A stretch of 42,025 nt of DNA from Prevotellaceae bacterium (GCA_031269545.1 JAISYZ010000206.1:1-42025), one strand, 5' to 3'. Counted from the first letter of the stretch, positions 24,774 through 33,169 are shown. The notes: generated by a model from the sequence alone, not told the origin. Numbers and translations: made by a program.

Positions 24774-25124
24774 TTAAAAAATATGTTGTTTTTTGAATAC
24801 TGTATGCTGGTGAAAATGTAAATACTCTTGCATTGCGCTTTCACTTGTTTGGTGAAAATGCAAATCTGCTCGCATTGCTCTCTCACTTGTTTGGTGAAAA
24901 TGTAAATCCGCCCGTATTGCTCTTTCACTTGTTTGGTGAAAGTGTAAATCCATTTGCATTGCACTTTCACTCGTTTGGTGAAAACATAAATCCGCTCGCA
25001 TTGCACTTTCACTTGAGCGGTGAAGATACGAAGATAACTGACTGGATATTTTCATCTGCATAATGGAAGCGAAAATATGCCACATTGCAGATGTTTCGGC
25101 GGTATTTTCATACGATTTTTTCAT
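24774..25124 (-). CDS. Small protein built from 14-residue His-rich repeats
   Basis: 116 residues. The first about 38 (MKKSYENTAETSAMWHIFAS...) are unique. Five repeats with consensus S-E-S/R-A-M-R-A-D-L-H-F-H-Q-T follow, then a short tail. Each repeat is 42 bp. Three frames are open across the array. This one is preferred for two reasons: its ATG at 25124 lies 30 bases downstream of a consensus -7 box at 25155-25162, and most differences between units fall at its third codon positions (GAA/GAG, TTA/TTG, CAC/CAT, ACG/ACA, AGT/AGA/AGC). It ends 18 bases before the DUF6261-like gene. I do not know the family. The HFH pairs could bind metal, but that is speculation. Confidence 0.6.
   Translation of the reverse strand: MKKSYENTAETSAMWHIFASIMQMKISSQLSSYLHRSSESAMRADLCFHQTSESAMQMDLHFHQTSERAIRADLHFHQTSERAMRADLHFHQTSESAMQEYLHFHQHTVFKKQHIF
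24808..25028. repeat. 42-bp tandem repeat array
   Basis: The anchor TTTGGTGAAA recurs at 24848, 24890, 24932 and 24974, exactly 42 bases apart, with degenerate units before (about 24806) and after (about 25016). The unit length is a multiple of three, so frame is kept whatever the copy number. Confidence 0.95.
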
Positions 25125-25154
25125 TGTTAATATTTTTCTTCGATATTAATACCG

Positions 25155-25201
25155 CAAAGTTAATATAAAATCCTCAATTATACACAACCGGATAAAAATG
25201 T
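25155..25201 (-). promoter_or_regulatory. Promoter region of the repeat-protein/DUF6261-like operon
   Basis: On the reverse strand the -7 box TAACTTTG followed by C lies at 25162-25155, 30 bases before the ATG at 25124. The 47 bases 25201-25155 align without gaps to 37223-37269 upstream of the purine nucleoside phosphorylase gene, differing at about seven positions. A GTTG lies near the expected -33 position. The rest of 25202-25520 holds degenerate repeat debris (for example AATGAATAACGAA at about 25420) and no gene. Confidence 0.7.
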
Positions 25202-25524
25202 TTGAGAGACTTTATAGGGGAAATTTACGAATAAAAATTTTAATACCGACGATAGTTAAAACAATTTGAGGCGCTGTTCGTTTTCCGTTTGTATTTTATG
25301 GTTTTTCATTTTCAACTTGGTTGGCAAGCCTGACTGACTGTTGTTTGCTCGTTGATTTGTCCGTCTTTGCAAGGAACGCAGCGACAAGTCAACGAATAAT
25401 TGGTAATTAGCAAATAATAATGAATAACGAAACGAAGATATTAACTGAAAGCAAAGATTTTTATTATACTGCCGCATAAATTTTTCCTGTTAAAGACAAA
25501 CTGAGTAATCTCATAAAACACCAC

Positions 25525-25546
25525 AGCCCGCTTGAATTGGCGGGCT
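25525..25546 (-). terminator. Possible terminator after tRNA-Lys
   Basis: A 7-bp GC-rich stem (AGCCCGC at 25525-25531 with GCGGGCT at 25540-25546, 8-base loop) lies about 100 bases beyond the tRNA 3' end. On the reverse strand it is followed by GTGGTGTTTT, a weak T-run, so termination is plausible but not certain. Confidence 0.4.
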
Positions 25547-25643
25547 TGGAAGTAATTTAGAAGTAAATGTTTCTAAATTTTTCGCATCTATATAATTGTC
25601 TTTTATCTTTCAGATGTTTATATAAATGTATTTTGTTGTTTTG

Positions 25644-25716
25644 TGATCCAGCTGGGATTCGAACCCAGGACCCCATCCTTAAAAGGGATGTGCTCTACCT
25701 GCTGAGCTACTGAATC
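25644..25716 (-). tRNA. tRNA-Lys (anticodon TTT)
   Basis: The reverse strand folds as a 73-base tRNA. Acceptor GATTCAG pairs with CTGGATC (one T-G pair), the D arm is GCTC...GAGC, the anticodon stem CATCC/GGATG encloses loop CTTTTAA with anticodon TTT (25683-25681), and the T arm is CTGGG-TTCGAAT-CCCAG. The discriminator is A, and no CCA is encoded, so the end must be added after cleavage by RNase Z, whose gene lies at 8850. Confidence 0.95.
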
Positions 25717-25748
25717 AATACCGCTCATTCGTTTTTAAAATGAGGCTG

Positions 25749-25779
25749 CAAAGGTAGTTATATTTTTTGTTATTGCAAA
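25749..25779 (-). promoter_or_regulatory. tRNA-Lys promoter, full consensus
   Basis: On the reverse strand TTTG (25779-25776), 19 bases, then TACCTTTG followed by C (25756-25749). Both boxes match the Bacteroidota consensus exactly. The mature tRNA starts 32 bases after the -7 box. Confidence 0.8.
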
Positions 25780-25803
25780 TTTCAAGTCATTTTTTTTGAC
25801 TGG

Positions 25804-28446
25804 TTACATATTATTTGCCTGTAAACGAGCAATATTTTCTTCCAAAATTTTTATCTTTGATTCTGCATCCGACTGTTTTTTACGCTCCGATTCGACTACG
25901 TTTGACGGTGCGCTGTTCACAAATTTATCATTGTTTAATTTTTTATTCACAACCGATAAAAATCCTTTGGCGTATTCGAGTTCATTTTCTAATTTATTCA
26001 ATTCTTCGTCAATATTTATTTTGTTGCCGAGCGGTATGTAATATTCGTTTGTTCTTACCCGAAAAGTCGAAGCGTTTTCGATGTCGGTTTCTATTTTTTC
26101 AACCTTTGAAAGGTTTGCCAATTTCATCAAAATGCTTGCAAACGACAAATCAAAATTACCTTTCACAAACAACTCGAGACTTTGTTTAGGCGAAATATTT
26201 TTATTCTGCCTCAATGCTCTTACGTTTATAATAATCTCTTTTATCTGCTCGAATATTTCAACAATTTTCTCATCAAAATCGCAAGGTTTCGGTTGAAGCG
26301 TGAGCATTATGGTTTTACCTTCTTCTTTTCTGTCATTATTCAGGATTAGCCATATTTCTTCGGTTATAAAAGGCATGAAAGGATGCAGGATTTTCAAAAG
26401 ATTTTCAAATATTTTTAATGTTTCGTCGTATGTCGATTTGTCAACAGGAGAGCCGTAAGCGGGTTTTATTATTTCGAGATAATAAGCGCAAAAGTCGTCC
26501 CAAAACAGTTTATATGCGTCCATCAGCGCTTCCGATATTCTGTATTTGTCGAAATTATCATAAATATCTTTAAGCGTTTTGTTAAATTTTGCATTAAACC
26601 ATTCTATTGCTTTTGATGCATAATCGGGTTGCGGAATTTGCTCTGCGTTCCAATATTTTATCAATCTAAATGCATTCCATATCTTGTTACAGAAATTGCG
26701 TCCCTGTTCAACTTGTGAATTATCGTACAAAATATCGTTGCCTGCCGCCGAACAAAGCAACATTCCGATGCGGACTCCATCTGCGCCGTACTGTTTTATT
26801 AATTCCAAAAGATCGGGCGAATTTCCGAGCGACTTGCTCATCTTTCTTCCTTCCTTGTCGCGTACGATACCTGTCAGATATACATTTGAGAATGGCGCTT
26901 TGCCGCGAAATTCATGTCCTGCGATAATCATACGCGCTACCCAGAAAAACAGAATTTCGGGAGCCGTTACCAAATCGTTGGTAGGATAATAATAATTCAA
27001 ATCGGCGTTGCCTTTGTTTTCGGGATGTCCGCACACCGATGGATCGAAAACCGAAAGAGACCAAAGCCACGACGAAAACCACGTATCTACAACATCTTCG
27101 TCTTGATGTAAATCGGAGATATTTATATTTTTATATTTTTTTTGAGCAAGCGTAAATGCTTCGTCAACAGTTTTTGCAACAACAAAGTTTCCATCGGGCA
27201 AATACCACGCAGGAATACGCTGTCCCCACCAAAGTTGACGCGAAATGCACCAGTCGCGCACGTTTTCCATCCAATATTTATAAGTGTTTTTGAATTTGTC
27301 GGGAATAAGTTTTATGTCGCCATCAAGTACATAATTGAGTGCGGGCTTCGATATTTCTTCCATCTTCAAAAACCATTGCATCGACAGTTTGGGTTCGATT
27401 ACAGCATCGGTGCGTTCTGAAAAACCTACGGAACTTTTGTAATCTTCGGTTTTGACGAGAAATCCTGCTGCATCAAGCATTTTTACAATTTTCCTGCGAG
27501 CATCAAAACGGTCTTCGCCAACGAGAATCTGCGCTTTTTCGTTCAGTCGTCCATCATTATCAATAATATCAATCACAGGCAGTTTGTATTTTATTCCGAG
27601 CGTATAATCGTTGATGTCGTGGGCGGGAGTAACTTTGAGGCAACCTGTTCCGAAATCCATGCTGACATATTCGTCAAAAATCACAGGAATTTCTTTATTT
27701 ATTAACGGAATAAGCGCTTTTTTACCTTTCATTTGGCTGTAACGCTCATCGTTTGGATTTATGCAAATTGCAACGTCAGCCATAATCGTTTCGGGACGCG
27801 TGGTTGCTATTGTGAGGCTTGTATTTTCGCCAACTATCGGATACGACAAATAATAAAGAGTTGAATTTACATCTTTATGGATGACTTCTTCGTCCGACAC
27901 CGCCGTTTTGCTTGCCGGATCCCAATTCACCATTCGCACGCCGCGATATATCAGTCCTTTGTTGTAAAGGTAAAGAAAAGTATCGATAACGGCTTCCGAC
28001 AGTTTTTCGTCCATAGTGAAGCGTGTACGCCGCCAGTCGCACGAAGCGCCGAGTTTTTTAAGTTGTTCGAGGATTATTCCGCCATGTTTTTCTTTCCATT
28101 CCCATGCGTGCTTCAAAAATTCGTCACGCGAAAGTTTATCTTTGCTTATTCCCTGTTCGCGAAGTTTTGCAACGACCTTTGCTTCGGTAGCAATCGAAGC
28201 GTGGTCTGTTCCCGGAACCCAACAGGCATTTTTTCCCAACATTCGGGCGCGGCGTACCAAAACGTCCTGTATGGTGTTGTTGAGCATGTGTCCCATGTGC
28301 AAAACGCCTGTAACGTTTGGCGGCGGTATAACTATTGTATAAGGTTCGCGCTCGTCGGGATCGGAATTGAAAAATCCGTTTTCCAACCAATAAGCATAAA
28401 GTCTGTCTTCAACTTCAACAGGATTGTATTTTGCTGCAATGTTCAT
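25804..28446 (-). CDS. valS: Valyl-tRNA synthetase
   Basis: An 880-residue class I synthetase that charges tRNA-Val and edits mischarged threonine. HMGH (VLHMGHML) and KMSKS (RKMSKSLGN) form the catalytic site. GTDHASIATEAKV and the inserted CP1 editing domain (TTRPETIMADVAI, GTGCLKVTPAHD) are present, and the C terminus is a valine-type coiled coil (LNKLENELEYAKGFLSVVNK). The frame is open up to 28494, but that codon overlaps the promoter -7 box at 28492-28499. ATG 28446 begins MNIAAKYNPVEVED, which matches the usual start of the family; ATG 28461 is the alternative. Confidence 0.96.
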   Translation of the reverse strand: MNIAAKYNPVEVEDRLYAYWLENGFFNSDPDEREPYTIVIPPPNVTGVLHMGHMLNNTIQDVLVRRARMLGKNACWVPGTDHASIATEAKVVAKLREQGISKDKLSRDEFLKHAWEWKEKHGGIILEQLKKLGASCDWRRTRFTMDEKLSEAVIDTFLYLYNKGLIYRGVRMVNWDPASKTAVSDEEVIHKDVNSTLYYLSYPIVGENTSLTIATTRPETIMADVAICINPNDERYSQMKGKKALIPLINKEIPVIFDEYVSMDFGTGCLKVTPAHDINDYTLGIKYKLPVIDIIDNDGRLNEKAQILVGEDRFDARRKIVKMLDAAGFLVKTEDYKSSVGFSERTDAVIEPKLSMQWFLKMEEISKPALNYVLDGDIKLIPDKFKNTYKYWMENVRDWCISRQLWWGQRIPAWYLPDGNFVVAKTVDEAFTLAQKKYKNINISDLHQDEDVVDTWFSSWLWSLSVFDPSVCGHPENKGNADLNYYYPTNDLVTAPEILFFWVARMIIAGHEFRGKAPFSNVYLTGIVRDKEGRKMSKSLGNSPDLLELIKQYGADGVRIGMLLCSAAGNDILYDNSQVEQGRNFCNKIWNAFRLIKYWNAEQIPQPDYASKAIEWFNAKFNKTLKDIYDNFDKYRISEALMDAYKLFWDDFCAYYLEIIKPAYGSPVDKSTYDETLKIFENLLKILHPFMPFITEEIWLILNNDRKEEGKTIMLTLQPKPCDFDEKIVEIFEQIKEIIINVRALRQNKNISPKQSLELFVKGNFDLSFASILMKLANLSKVEKIETDIENASTFRVRTNEYYIPLGNKINIDEELNKLENELEYAKGFLSVVNKKLNNDKFVNSAPSNVVESERKKQSDAESKIKILEENIARLQANNM

Positions 28447-28491
28447 AAGAACGATACTCATAATTAAAATATTTTTCAAAAAGTGGAGCGA

Positions 28492-28499
28492 CAAAAGTA
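28492..28499 (-). promoter_or_regulatory. -7 element of the valS promoter
   Basis: TACTTTTG on the reverse strand (28499-28492) matches TAnnTTTG. A TTTG at 28517-28514 is only 14 bases upstream, shorter than usual. The box excludes the longest valS start codon. Confidence 0.5.
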
Positions 28500-28692
28500 C
28501 AAATAAAAGTTCACAAACACAGAAGATGTTTTTAATTTTATGAAATTATTTTCTTTTATTTCAGACATAAGAAACATTATATCATTATAATCAATATGCA
28601 CAGGTGCTTAAATCAACAGAAAATATGAACGCAGAGGATATAATAAAAAACGTTAACTTTATAATCTTTATCTTAACCACTTAATTGCATTG

Positions 28693-28723
28693 TTGGATGA
28701 TTATATATTTTTAATTAATTTTG
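28693..28723 (+). promoter_or_regulatory. Promoter of the cysteine desulfurase gene
   Basis: TTG at 28693-28695, 20 bases, then TAATTTTG followed by C at 28716-28723. The ATG at 28746 lies 22 bases downstream. Confidence 0.65.
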
Positions 28724-28745
28724 CCGTAATTTACAAATTTTGATA

Positions 28746-29963
28746 ATGATTGATATTATAAATATTCGAAAATATTTCCCGATTTTGAACGCAACTGTTT
28801 ACGGAAATCCTTTGATTTATCTTGATAATGCTGCAACTACGCAAAAACCTGAATGTGTAATTCAAACTATCGATGAACTGTATAGAACAGGCAATGCAAA
28901 TATTCATCGCGGAGTTCATTTTTTGAGCGAACAGTGTACCGAAAAATATGAACAGGCACGCGAAAAAATCCGCCAATTTATAAATGCCGAAAAGACATCC
29001 GAAATTATTTTTACATCGGGAACAACAGGCTCTATAAATACGGTTGCAAGTTCGTTTGGCGAACGCTTCGTTTCTGCTGGCGACGAAATCATTGTCAGCG
29101 AAATGGAACATCACTCAAACATCGTGCCGTGGCAACTTCTGTGCGAACGCAAAGGCGCAACTGTCAAAATAATTCCGTTTGACGATAAAGGTGTTTTGCG
29201 TATTGACCTGCTCGATGCGCTAATAAGCGAACGCACAAAAATTATTGCTGTTACTCATGCTTCCAACGTTTTGGGAACAATAAATCCGGTAAAAGAAATT
29301 ATTGCAAAAGCACATTTGCATAACATTCCAGTACTTGTGGACGGAGCGCAGGCTGTACCGCATGGAATTGTGGATGTGAGCGATTTGGATTGTGATTTTT
29401 ATACTTTTTCGGGACATAAAATTTATGCTCCGACAGGAATCGGCATACTTTACGGAAAAGAAAAACTGCTCGAACAAATGCCTCCTTATCAGGGCGGAGG
29501 CGATATGATTTCGACCGTAACTTTTGACAAAACAACTTACGCTCAACTTCCGCTGAAATTTGAAGCAGGAACGCTCAATTTCATTGATGCAATTGCTCTT
29601 GGCGCTGCTATTGATTATGTCAACAATATCGGACGGCAAAATATTATCGAATACGAAAACAAACTGCTTGATTATGCAACACAAAAAATGTCGTCAGTCG
29701 AAGGTTTGAAAATATATGGCGAAGCAAATGATAAAGTTGCGATTGTGTCGTTTCTGTTAAAAGATATTCACCATCTTGATACAGGAATGATTCTGGATAA
29801 GAAAGGAATTGCCGTGCGTACAGGAACTCTTTGCACCGAGCCGCTTTTGGCGCATTTTGATAAAACAGGAATGGTAAGAGCATCTTTTGCATTTTACAAT
29901 ACTTTTGATGAGATCGATATTTTGTGCGAAAATCTCGAAAAAATTTTATTAATGTTTAAATAA
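28746..29963 (+). CDS. sufS: Cysteine desulfurase, SufS type
   Basis: A 405-residue PLP enzyme that takes sulfur from cysteine for Fe-S cluster assembly. Lys225 in SGHKIYAPTGIGILYG binds PLP. Cys363 in VRTGTLCTEPLL is the persulfide-forming residue of group II desulfurases. The usual RxGHHC context is altered: Leu replaces the second His-type position. EMEHHSNIVPWQ and HASNVLGTINPV are further family motifs. No other suf genes are adjacent, so the assignment to SufS rather than a CsdA-like paralogue rests on sequence type only. ATG 28746 is preferred over TTG 28740 because it follows the promoter at normal distance and is a standard codon. Confidence 0.88.
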   Translation: MIDIINIRKYFPILNATVYGNPLIYLDNAATTQKPECVIQTIDELYRTGNANIHRGVHFLSEQCTEKYEQAREKIRQFINAEKTSEIIFTSGTTGSINTVASSFGERFVSAGDEIIVSEMEHHSNIVPWQLLCERKGATVKIIPFDDKGVLRIDLLDALISERTKIIAVTHASNVLGTINPVKEIIAKAHLHNIPVLVDGAQAVPHGIVDVSDLDCDFYTFSGHKIYAPTGIGILYGKEKLLEQMPPYQGGGDMISTVTFDKTTYAQLPLKFEAGTLNFIDAIALGAAIDYVNNIGRQNIIEYENKLLDYATQKMSSVEGLKIYGEANDKVAIVSFLLKDIHHLDTGMILDKKGIAVRTGTLCTEPLLAHFDKTGMVRASFAFYNTFDEIDILCENLEKILLMFK

Positions 29964-30151
29964 TTTTGTCTGCAATTAATAAAATTTGCACACAGATACA
30001 ACAGATTTTCGCAGATAAAGAATATTAAAAATCTGTGTAAATGCTCTGTTCGGCGCAATTTCCTGACACTGAGTTGTATTAAAAGCAAAACTTTTGTTTT
30101 GAGGTTACGTTGAACGGAGGAATAAAAAATCTTAGTTATACCAAACCGCCA

Positions 30152-31354
30152 TCATACGATATACTGTTTAATCACATTCAACTCTTTACCTACTTTTACA
30201 AATGCTTCGATTGCCTTGTCGAGATGTTCCTGTTCGTGTCCTGCTGAAATTTGTACGCGAATACGCGCCTGATCTTTCGGTACAACAGGATAATAAAAAC
30301 CGACAACGTAAATTCCTTCGTCCAGCATACGCGAAGCAAATATCTGCGAAAGTTTTGCATCGTAAAGCATTACGGCGCATATTGCCGATTGTGTAGGTTT
30401 TATGTCAAAACCTGCATTTATCATTTTGTTTCTGAAATATTCGACATTGCGTTGTTGTTTGTCGTGAATTTCGGTACTTTCGTCCAGCATTTTAAACATT
30501 TCTATTCCTGCTCCTACAACAGCCGGAGGTATTGAATTTGAGAACAGATAAGGGCGAGAACGCTGACGCAGCAAATCGATAATTTCTTTGCGTCCTGTGG
30601 TAAATCCGCCGATAGCGCCGCCAAACGATTTTCCGAGCGTTCCGGTATGAATGTCAATACGTCCGTACAAATTAAACTGTTCGCTGACACCGCGTCCTGT
30701 TTTGCCAACCACGCCGGCAGAATGACATTCATCAACCATAACCAAAGCATCGTATTTATCTGCCAAATCGCAAATTTTATCCATAGGCGCAACATTTCCA
30801 TCCATCGAAAAAACGCCGTCAGTAACAATTATGCGATGACGCTGTGCCTGCGCTTCAATCAGACATTTTTCAAGTTCTGCCATGTCGGCGTTTGCGTAGC
30901 GATAGCGAACGGCTTTGCAAAGTCGCACGCCATCAATAATAGATGCATGATTCAAAGCATCGGAAATTATTGCATCATTTTCGTCAAACAAAGGTTCGAA
31001 AACGCCTCCGTTTGCATCAAAACAGGCAGCGTACAATATGGTGTCTTCCGTTCCGAAATATCGGGCAATTGCAGTTTCAAGTTCTTTGTGAATATCCTGT
31101 GTTCCGCAAATAAACCGCACACTCGAAAGTCCAAAACCATGAGTATCCATAGCGCGTTTTGCAGCATCAATCAGTCGTTGATTATTCGACAGTCCCAAAT
31201 AATTGTTTGCGCAGAAATTAAGCACATCCCTGCCTGTATTTATTTTTATATCTGCTTTTTGAGACGAAACAATAATTCGCTCGTTTTTATAAAGTCCTGC
31301 CGCTTCGATGTCGGCAAGAGTTTGCTGTAAATAATTTTTTATTTTTCCGTACAT
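30152..31354 (-). CDS. kbl: Glycine C-acetyltransferase (2-amino-3-ketobutyrate CoA ligase)
   Basis: A 400-residue PLP enzyme of the alpha-oxoamine synthase family that joins glycine and acetyl-CoA, or in the catabolic direction splits 2-amino-3-ketobutyrate made from threonine. Motifs: NFCANNYLGLSNNQRLI, GTQDIHKELE, DGVFSMDGNVAPM, VDECHSAG, and TGTLGKSFGGAIGG with the PLP lysine. The length is typical of Kbl (about 397), and the C-terminal RIRVQISAGHEQEHLDKAI is standard. threonine dehydrogenase is not in the window. gcvH at 38351 belongs to connected glycine metabolism. The gene converges with sufS. A TAATTTTG box lies 27 bases upstream on the reverse strand (31388-31381). Confidence 0.93.
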   Translation of the reverse strand: MYGKIKNYLQQTLADIEAAGLYKNERIIVSSQKADIKINTGRDVLNFCANNYLGLSNNQRLIDAAKRAMDTHGFGLSSVRFICGTQDIHKELETAIARYFGTEDTILYAACFDANGGVFEPLFDENDAIISDALNHASIIDGVRLCKAVRYRYANADMAELEKCLIEAQAQRHRIIVTDGVFSMDGNVAPMDKICDLADKYDALVMVDECHSAGVVGKTGRGVSEQFNLYGRIDIHTGTLGKSFGGAIGGFTTGRKEIIDLLRQRSRPYLFSNSIPPAVVGAGIEMFKMLDESTEIHDKQQRNVEYFRNKMINAGFDIKPTQSAICAVMLYDAKLSQIFASRMLDEGIYVVGFYYPVVPKDQARIRVQISAGHEQEHLDKAIEAFVKVGKELNVIKQYIV

Positions 31355-31380
31355 ATTGTTGATATTTTTTCAAATTTGCT

Positions 31381-31388
31381 CAAAATTA
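31381..31388 (-). promoter_or_regulatory. -7 element of the kbl promoter
   Basis: TAATTTTG on the reverse strand (31388-31381), 27 bases before the kbl ATG. No -33 box is found at the standard distance. Confidence 0.5.
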
Positions 31389-31558
31389 CAAATAATTTGC
31401 AAATCATTAATATTTTTAAAATATTTTTATTAAAAACAGAAGGTAACGAATATTTAGTTGCTCCTTAAAAAGAATATGAATTGTTTATTAATAGATAATT
31501 ATTAACGAAAATCAGGATACGAAATTGCAAGGTTTTGCGCAATACGAGTTAAAACTCT

Positions 31559-31740
31559 TCAAATATTTTTAAATATTATTCCAAAATCATTAAATCAAAC
31601 ATTTACAGTTTAGCCAACAAATGTTTTGAAAATGTACCGTCAAGGACAATAAGTGTCATCCCACCTGACAGGTTTCGAGAACCTGTCAGGTGGGAAATGC
31701 TGTTTATTGATTTTTGTATCTTAAAGTTTTATTTTTAATG
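31559..31740 (+). repeat. Dispersed intergenic repeat, copy B, with a perfect 15-bp hairpin
   Basis: Shares the core starting AAATCATTAAATCAAACA (31584 onward) with the other copies, and the tail GTTTATTGATTTTTG-like with copy D. A perfect inverted repeat, CCCACCTGACAGGTT at 31660-31674 and its complement at 31680-31694 around a 5-base loop, lies in the middle. No T-run follows directly. The rest of 31355-31921 contains no gene I can support. Confidence 0.85.
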
Positions 31741-31921
31741 ATTGACTGTTTATACTTGCCGTCTGATATTTTGCTTTCTGTGCGCTGTTGCGGTATCCAG
31801 AAATATAAAACAATGAAAAGAAGGTATTGTTTTTTAATCTACATTTAAACCTTTTTGATTTCATCTTATCAAAGATATTGTGAAACAAGTTAAATTTATT
31901 AATTTTTAAACAAATTATATT

Positions 31922-32458
31922 ATGAAAAAATTGTTAATTCTTTTATTAAGCGCTGTTTTGTGCTTTTCGGCTTCGGCACAGCAAAAAGTTACAAAAAACA
32001 GACAGTTCAAAGATGGCGAAAAGCCAAACAAAGAAGAAATCGTTGAGAAAAAATGCAAGAGAATGGCGGACAAACTTATGCTTGACGATGCTGCCGCTGC
32101 AAAATTTATGCCTGTGTATAAAAATTATCTGAATGAATTAAGCGAAAATCTTGATTTCAAAAAATTGAATAAAGATAGCGAACCAAACGATTCGGATATT
32201 GACAAAGCAGTACAGGATAAATTTGCCAAATCGCGTAAAATTGTTGATGTTCGTGAGAAATATTACAATGAATTTCGTAAATTTCTTACAGCAAAACAAG
32301 CAAAAACCGTGATAAAAACACGCGAGTGGAAAAAGTTGAAAGAAAAACGACTTGCCAATACTGACAATTCGCGACAGCAATTAATCAAAAAACGCTTGGA
32401 ATTTAATCACGACAAACAGCGGCTTGACAAGAACAGTCCATCGTTGAAAACGGAATGA
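31922..32458 (+). CDS. Small secreted helical protein, Spy/DUF4890-like
   Basis: 178 residues with a clean signal peptide (leader ending CFSASAQ). The mature protein is Lys-rich and helical: KCKRMADKLMLDDAAAAKFMPVYKNYLNEL followed by YYNEFRKFLTAKQAKTVIKTRE. The LTxxQ-like LTAKQAK and spacing recall the periplasmic chaperone Spy and the Bacteroidota DUF4890 group, where two such motifs flank a helical hairpin. The role would be envelope-stress protection or metal response, but the match is distant. It has a good terminator at 32485 shared with the converging YiiX-like gene. The upstream promoter is not clear. Confidence 0.65.
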   Translation: MKKLLILLLSAVLCFSASAQQKVTKNRQFKDGEKPNKEEIVEKKCKRMADKLMLDDAAAAKFMPVYKNYLNELSENLDFKKLNKDSEPNDSDIDKAVQDKFAKSRKIVDVREKYYNEFRKFLTAKQAKTVIKTREWKKLKEKRLANTDNSRQQLIKKRLEFNHDKQRLDKNSPSLKTE

Positions 32459-32484
32459 CAAACGATTCTGTATCGAACAAAAAG

Positions 32485-32516
32485 AGACGGTATTAATTCA
32501 ATATCGTCTTTTTTTA
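32485..32516. terminator. Bidirectional terminator
   Basis: A 10-bp stem, AGACGGTATT at 32485-32494 with AATATCGTCT at 32500-32509 (one G-T pair), 5-base loop, then seven T to 32515; A-rich on the other side. It separates two converging genes. Confidence 0.8.
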
Positions 32517-33149
32517 ATCAAAATATCTATACAGAATTGTTATTTCTTTTGATTTCGACATTTCACCGGGGTTTGTTCCTTTGCGTCCTTCGGGAATTGG
32601 CGCTTTGTATTTTGCAAAATGCCGAATCCATGAAGCGCTCATATTTCCTTTGTCATCGCAGAAAGTCATTTTTTTTGCCTTGAATACAGGTTTGCCTTTT
32701 TTATTTTTGAATGTAAGATAAACCAGCTCGCTGCAATAATATTCGTCATTATCGGGCGAATAAACATAATCGTAAGGTTTGCCCAAATACGTTTCTGCAT
32801 TTTTTATTGCTTGAGGAATAATATCAAAATATTTGCTTTGCAGCCGTCCGACCGCAACAATAGGTTTTCCGTTGATTTTGCGAGCATCGTTAAGAAAAGT
32901 ATCAATAATCACTTTTCGCACTTTTGGCGATGTGGCTTCTATCACAAAAACCTTATCATTTTCTATCGAAACAATACCGACATGAGTGTAATTTACACTG
33001 TCGGCGCCAGATGTTACCTGAGCAATGGCGTCGGTTAACGTTGTACTTTTTCCTACCTGAAACAGCAAATCGCCCGATTGCAGATTAAATTGAGCAAAAA
33101 CGCCTGTTGCACCGACAAATAAACCAATTAATAAACTTATTTTTTTCAT
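32514..33149 (-). CDS. Secreted YiiX/YebB-like NlpC/P60-superfamily cysteine hydrolase
   Basis: 211 residues with a signal peptide (leader ending GVFAQ). GDLLFQ near the N terminus, the His motif NYTHVGIV, FVIEATSP and then EYYCSELVYLTF with the nucleophile Cys are the pattern of the permuted papain-like YiiX family. Relatives act on peptidoglycan peptides or amide/ester bonds of lipids; the substrate here is unknown. The stop codon lies inside the terminator shared with the converging secreted-protein gene. Confidence 0.85.
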   Translation of the reverse strand: MKKISLLIGLFVGATGVFAQFNLQSGDLLFQVGKSTTLTDAIAQVTSGADSVNYTHVGIVSIENDKVFVIEATSPKVRKVIIDTFLNDARKINGKPIVAVGRLQSKYFDIIPQAIKNAETYLGKPYDYVYSPDNDEYYCSELVYLTFKNKKGKPVFKAKKMTFCDDKGNMSASWIRHFAKYKAPIPEGRKGTNPGEMSKSKEITILYRYFD

Positions 33150-33169
33150 ACCATTTATAATATTTTTTA

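Noticed and set aside
24761-25012. Alternative reverse frame across the 42-bp repeats (83 codons, repeats with IYIFTKQ)
   Set aside because: It starts inside the array without a promoter, and unit-to-unit changes are not concentrated at its third positions.
24808-25028. CRISPR array
   Set aside because: The whole 42-bp unit repeats head to tail with gradual divergence; there are no unique spacers of constant length between invariant repeats and no cas genes.
24833-25063. Forward frame across the 42-bp repeats (HLFGENVN repeats)
   Set aside because: Open only because the unit length is a multiple of three; no promoter, and substitutions do not favour synonymous changes in this frame.
25256-25477. 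73-codon reverse frame
   Set aside because: Made of degenerate repeat DNA (AATGAATAACGAA etc.), no motif and no promoter.
27877-28467. 196-codon forward frame
   Set aside because: Opposite strand of valS, which carries complete synthetase motifs.
28447-28494. Longest start of valS
   Set aside because: It overlaps the TACTTTTG promoter box; the family start is MNIAAKYNP at 28446.
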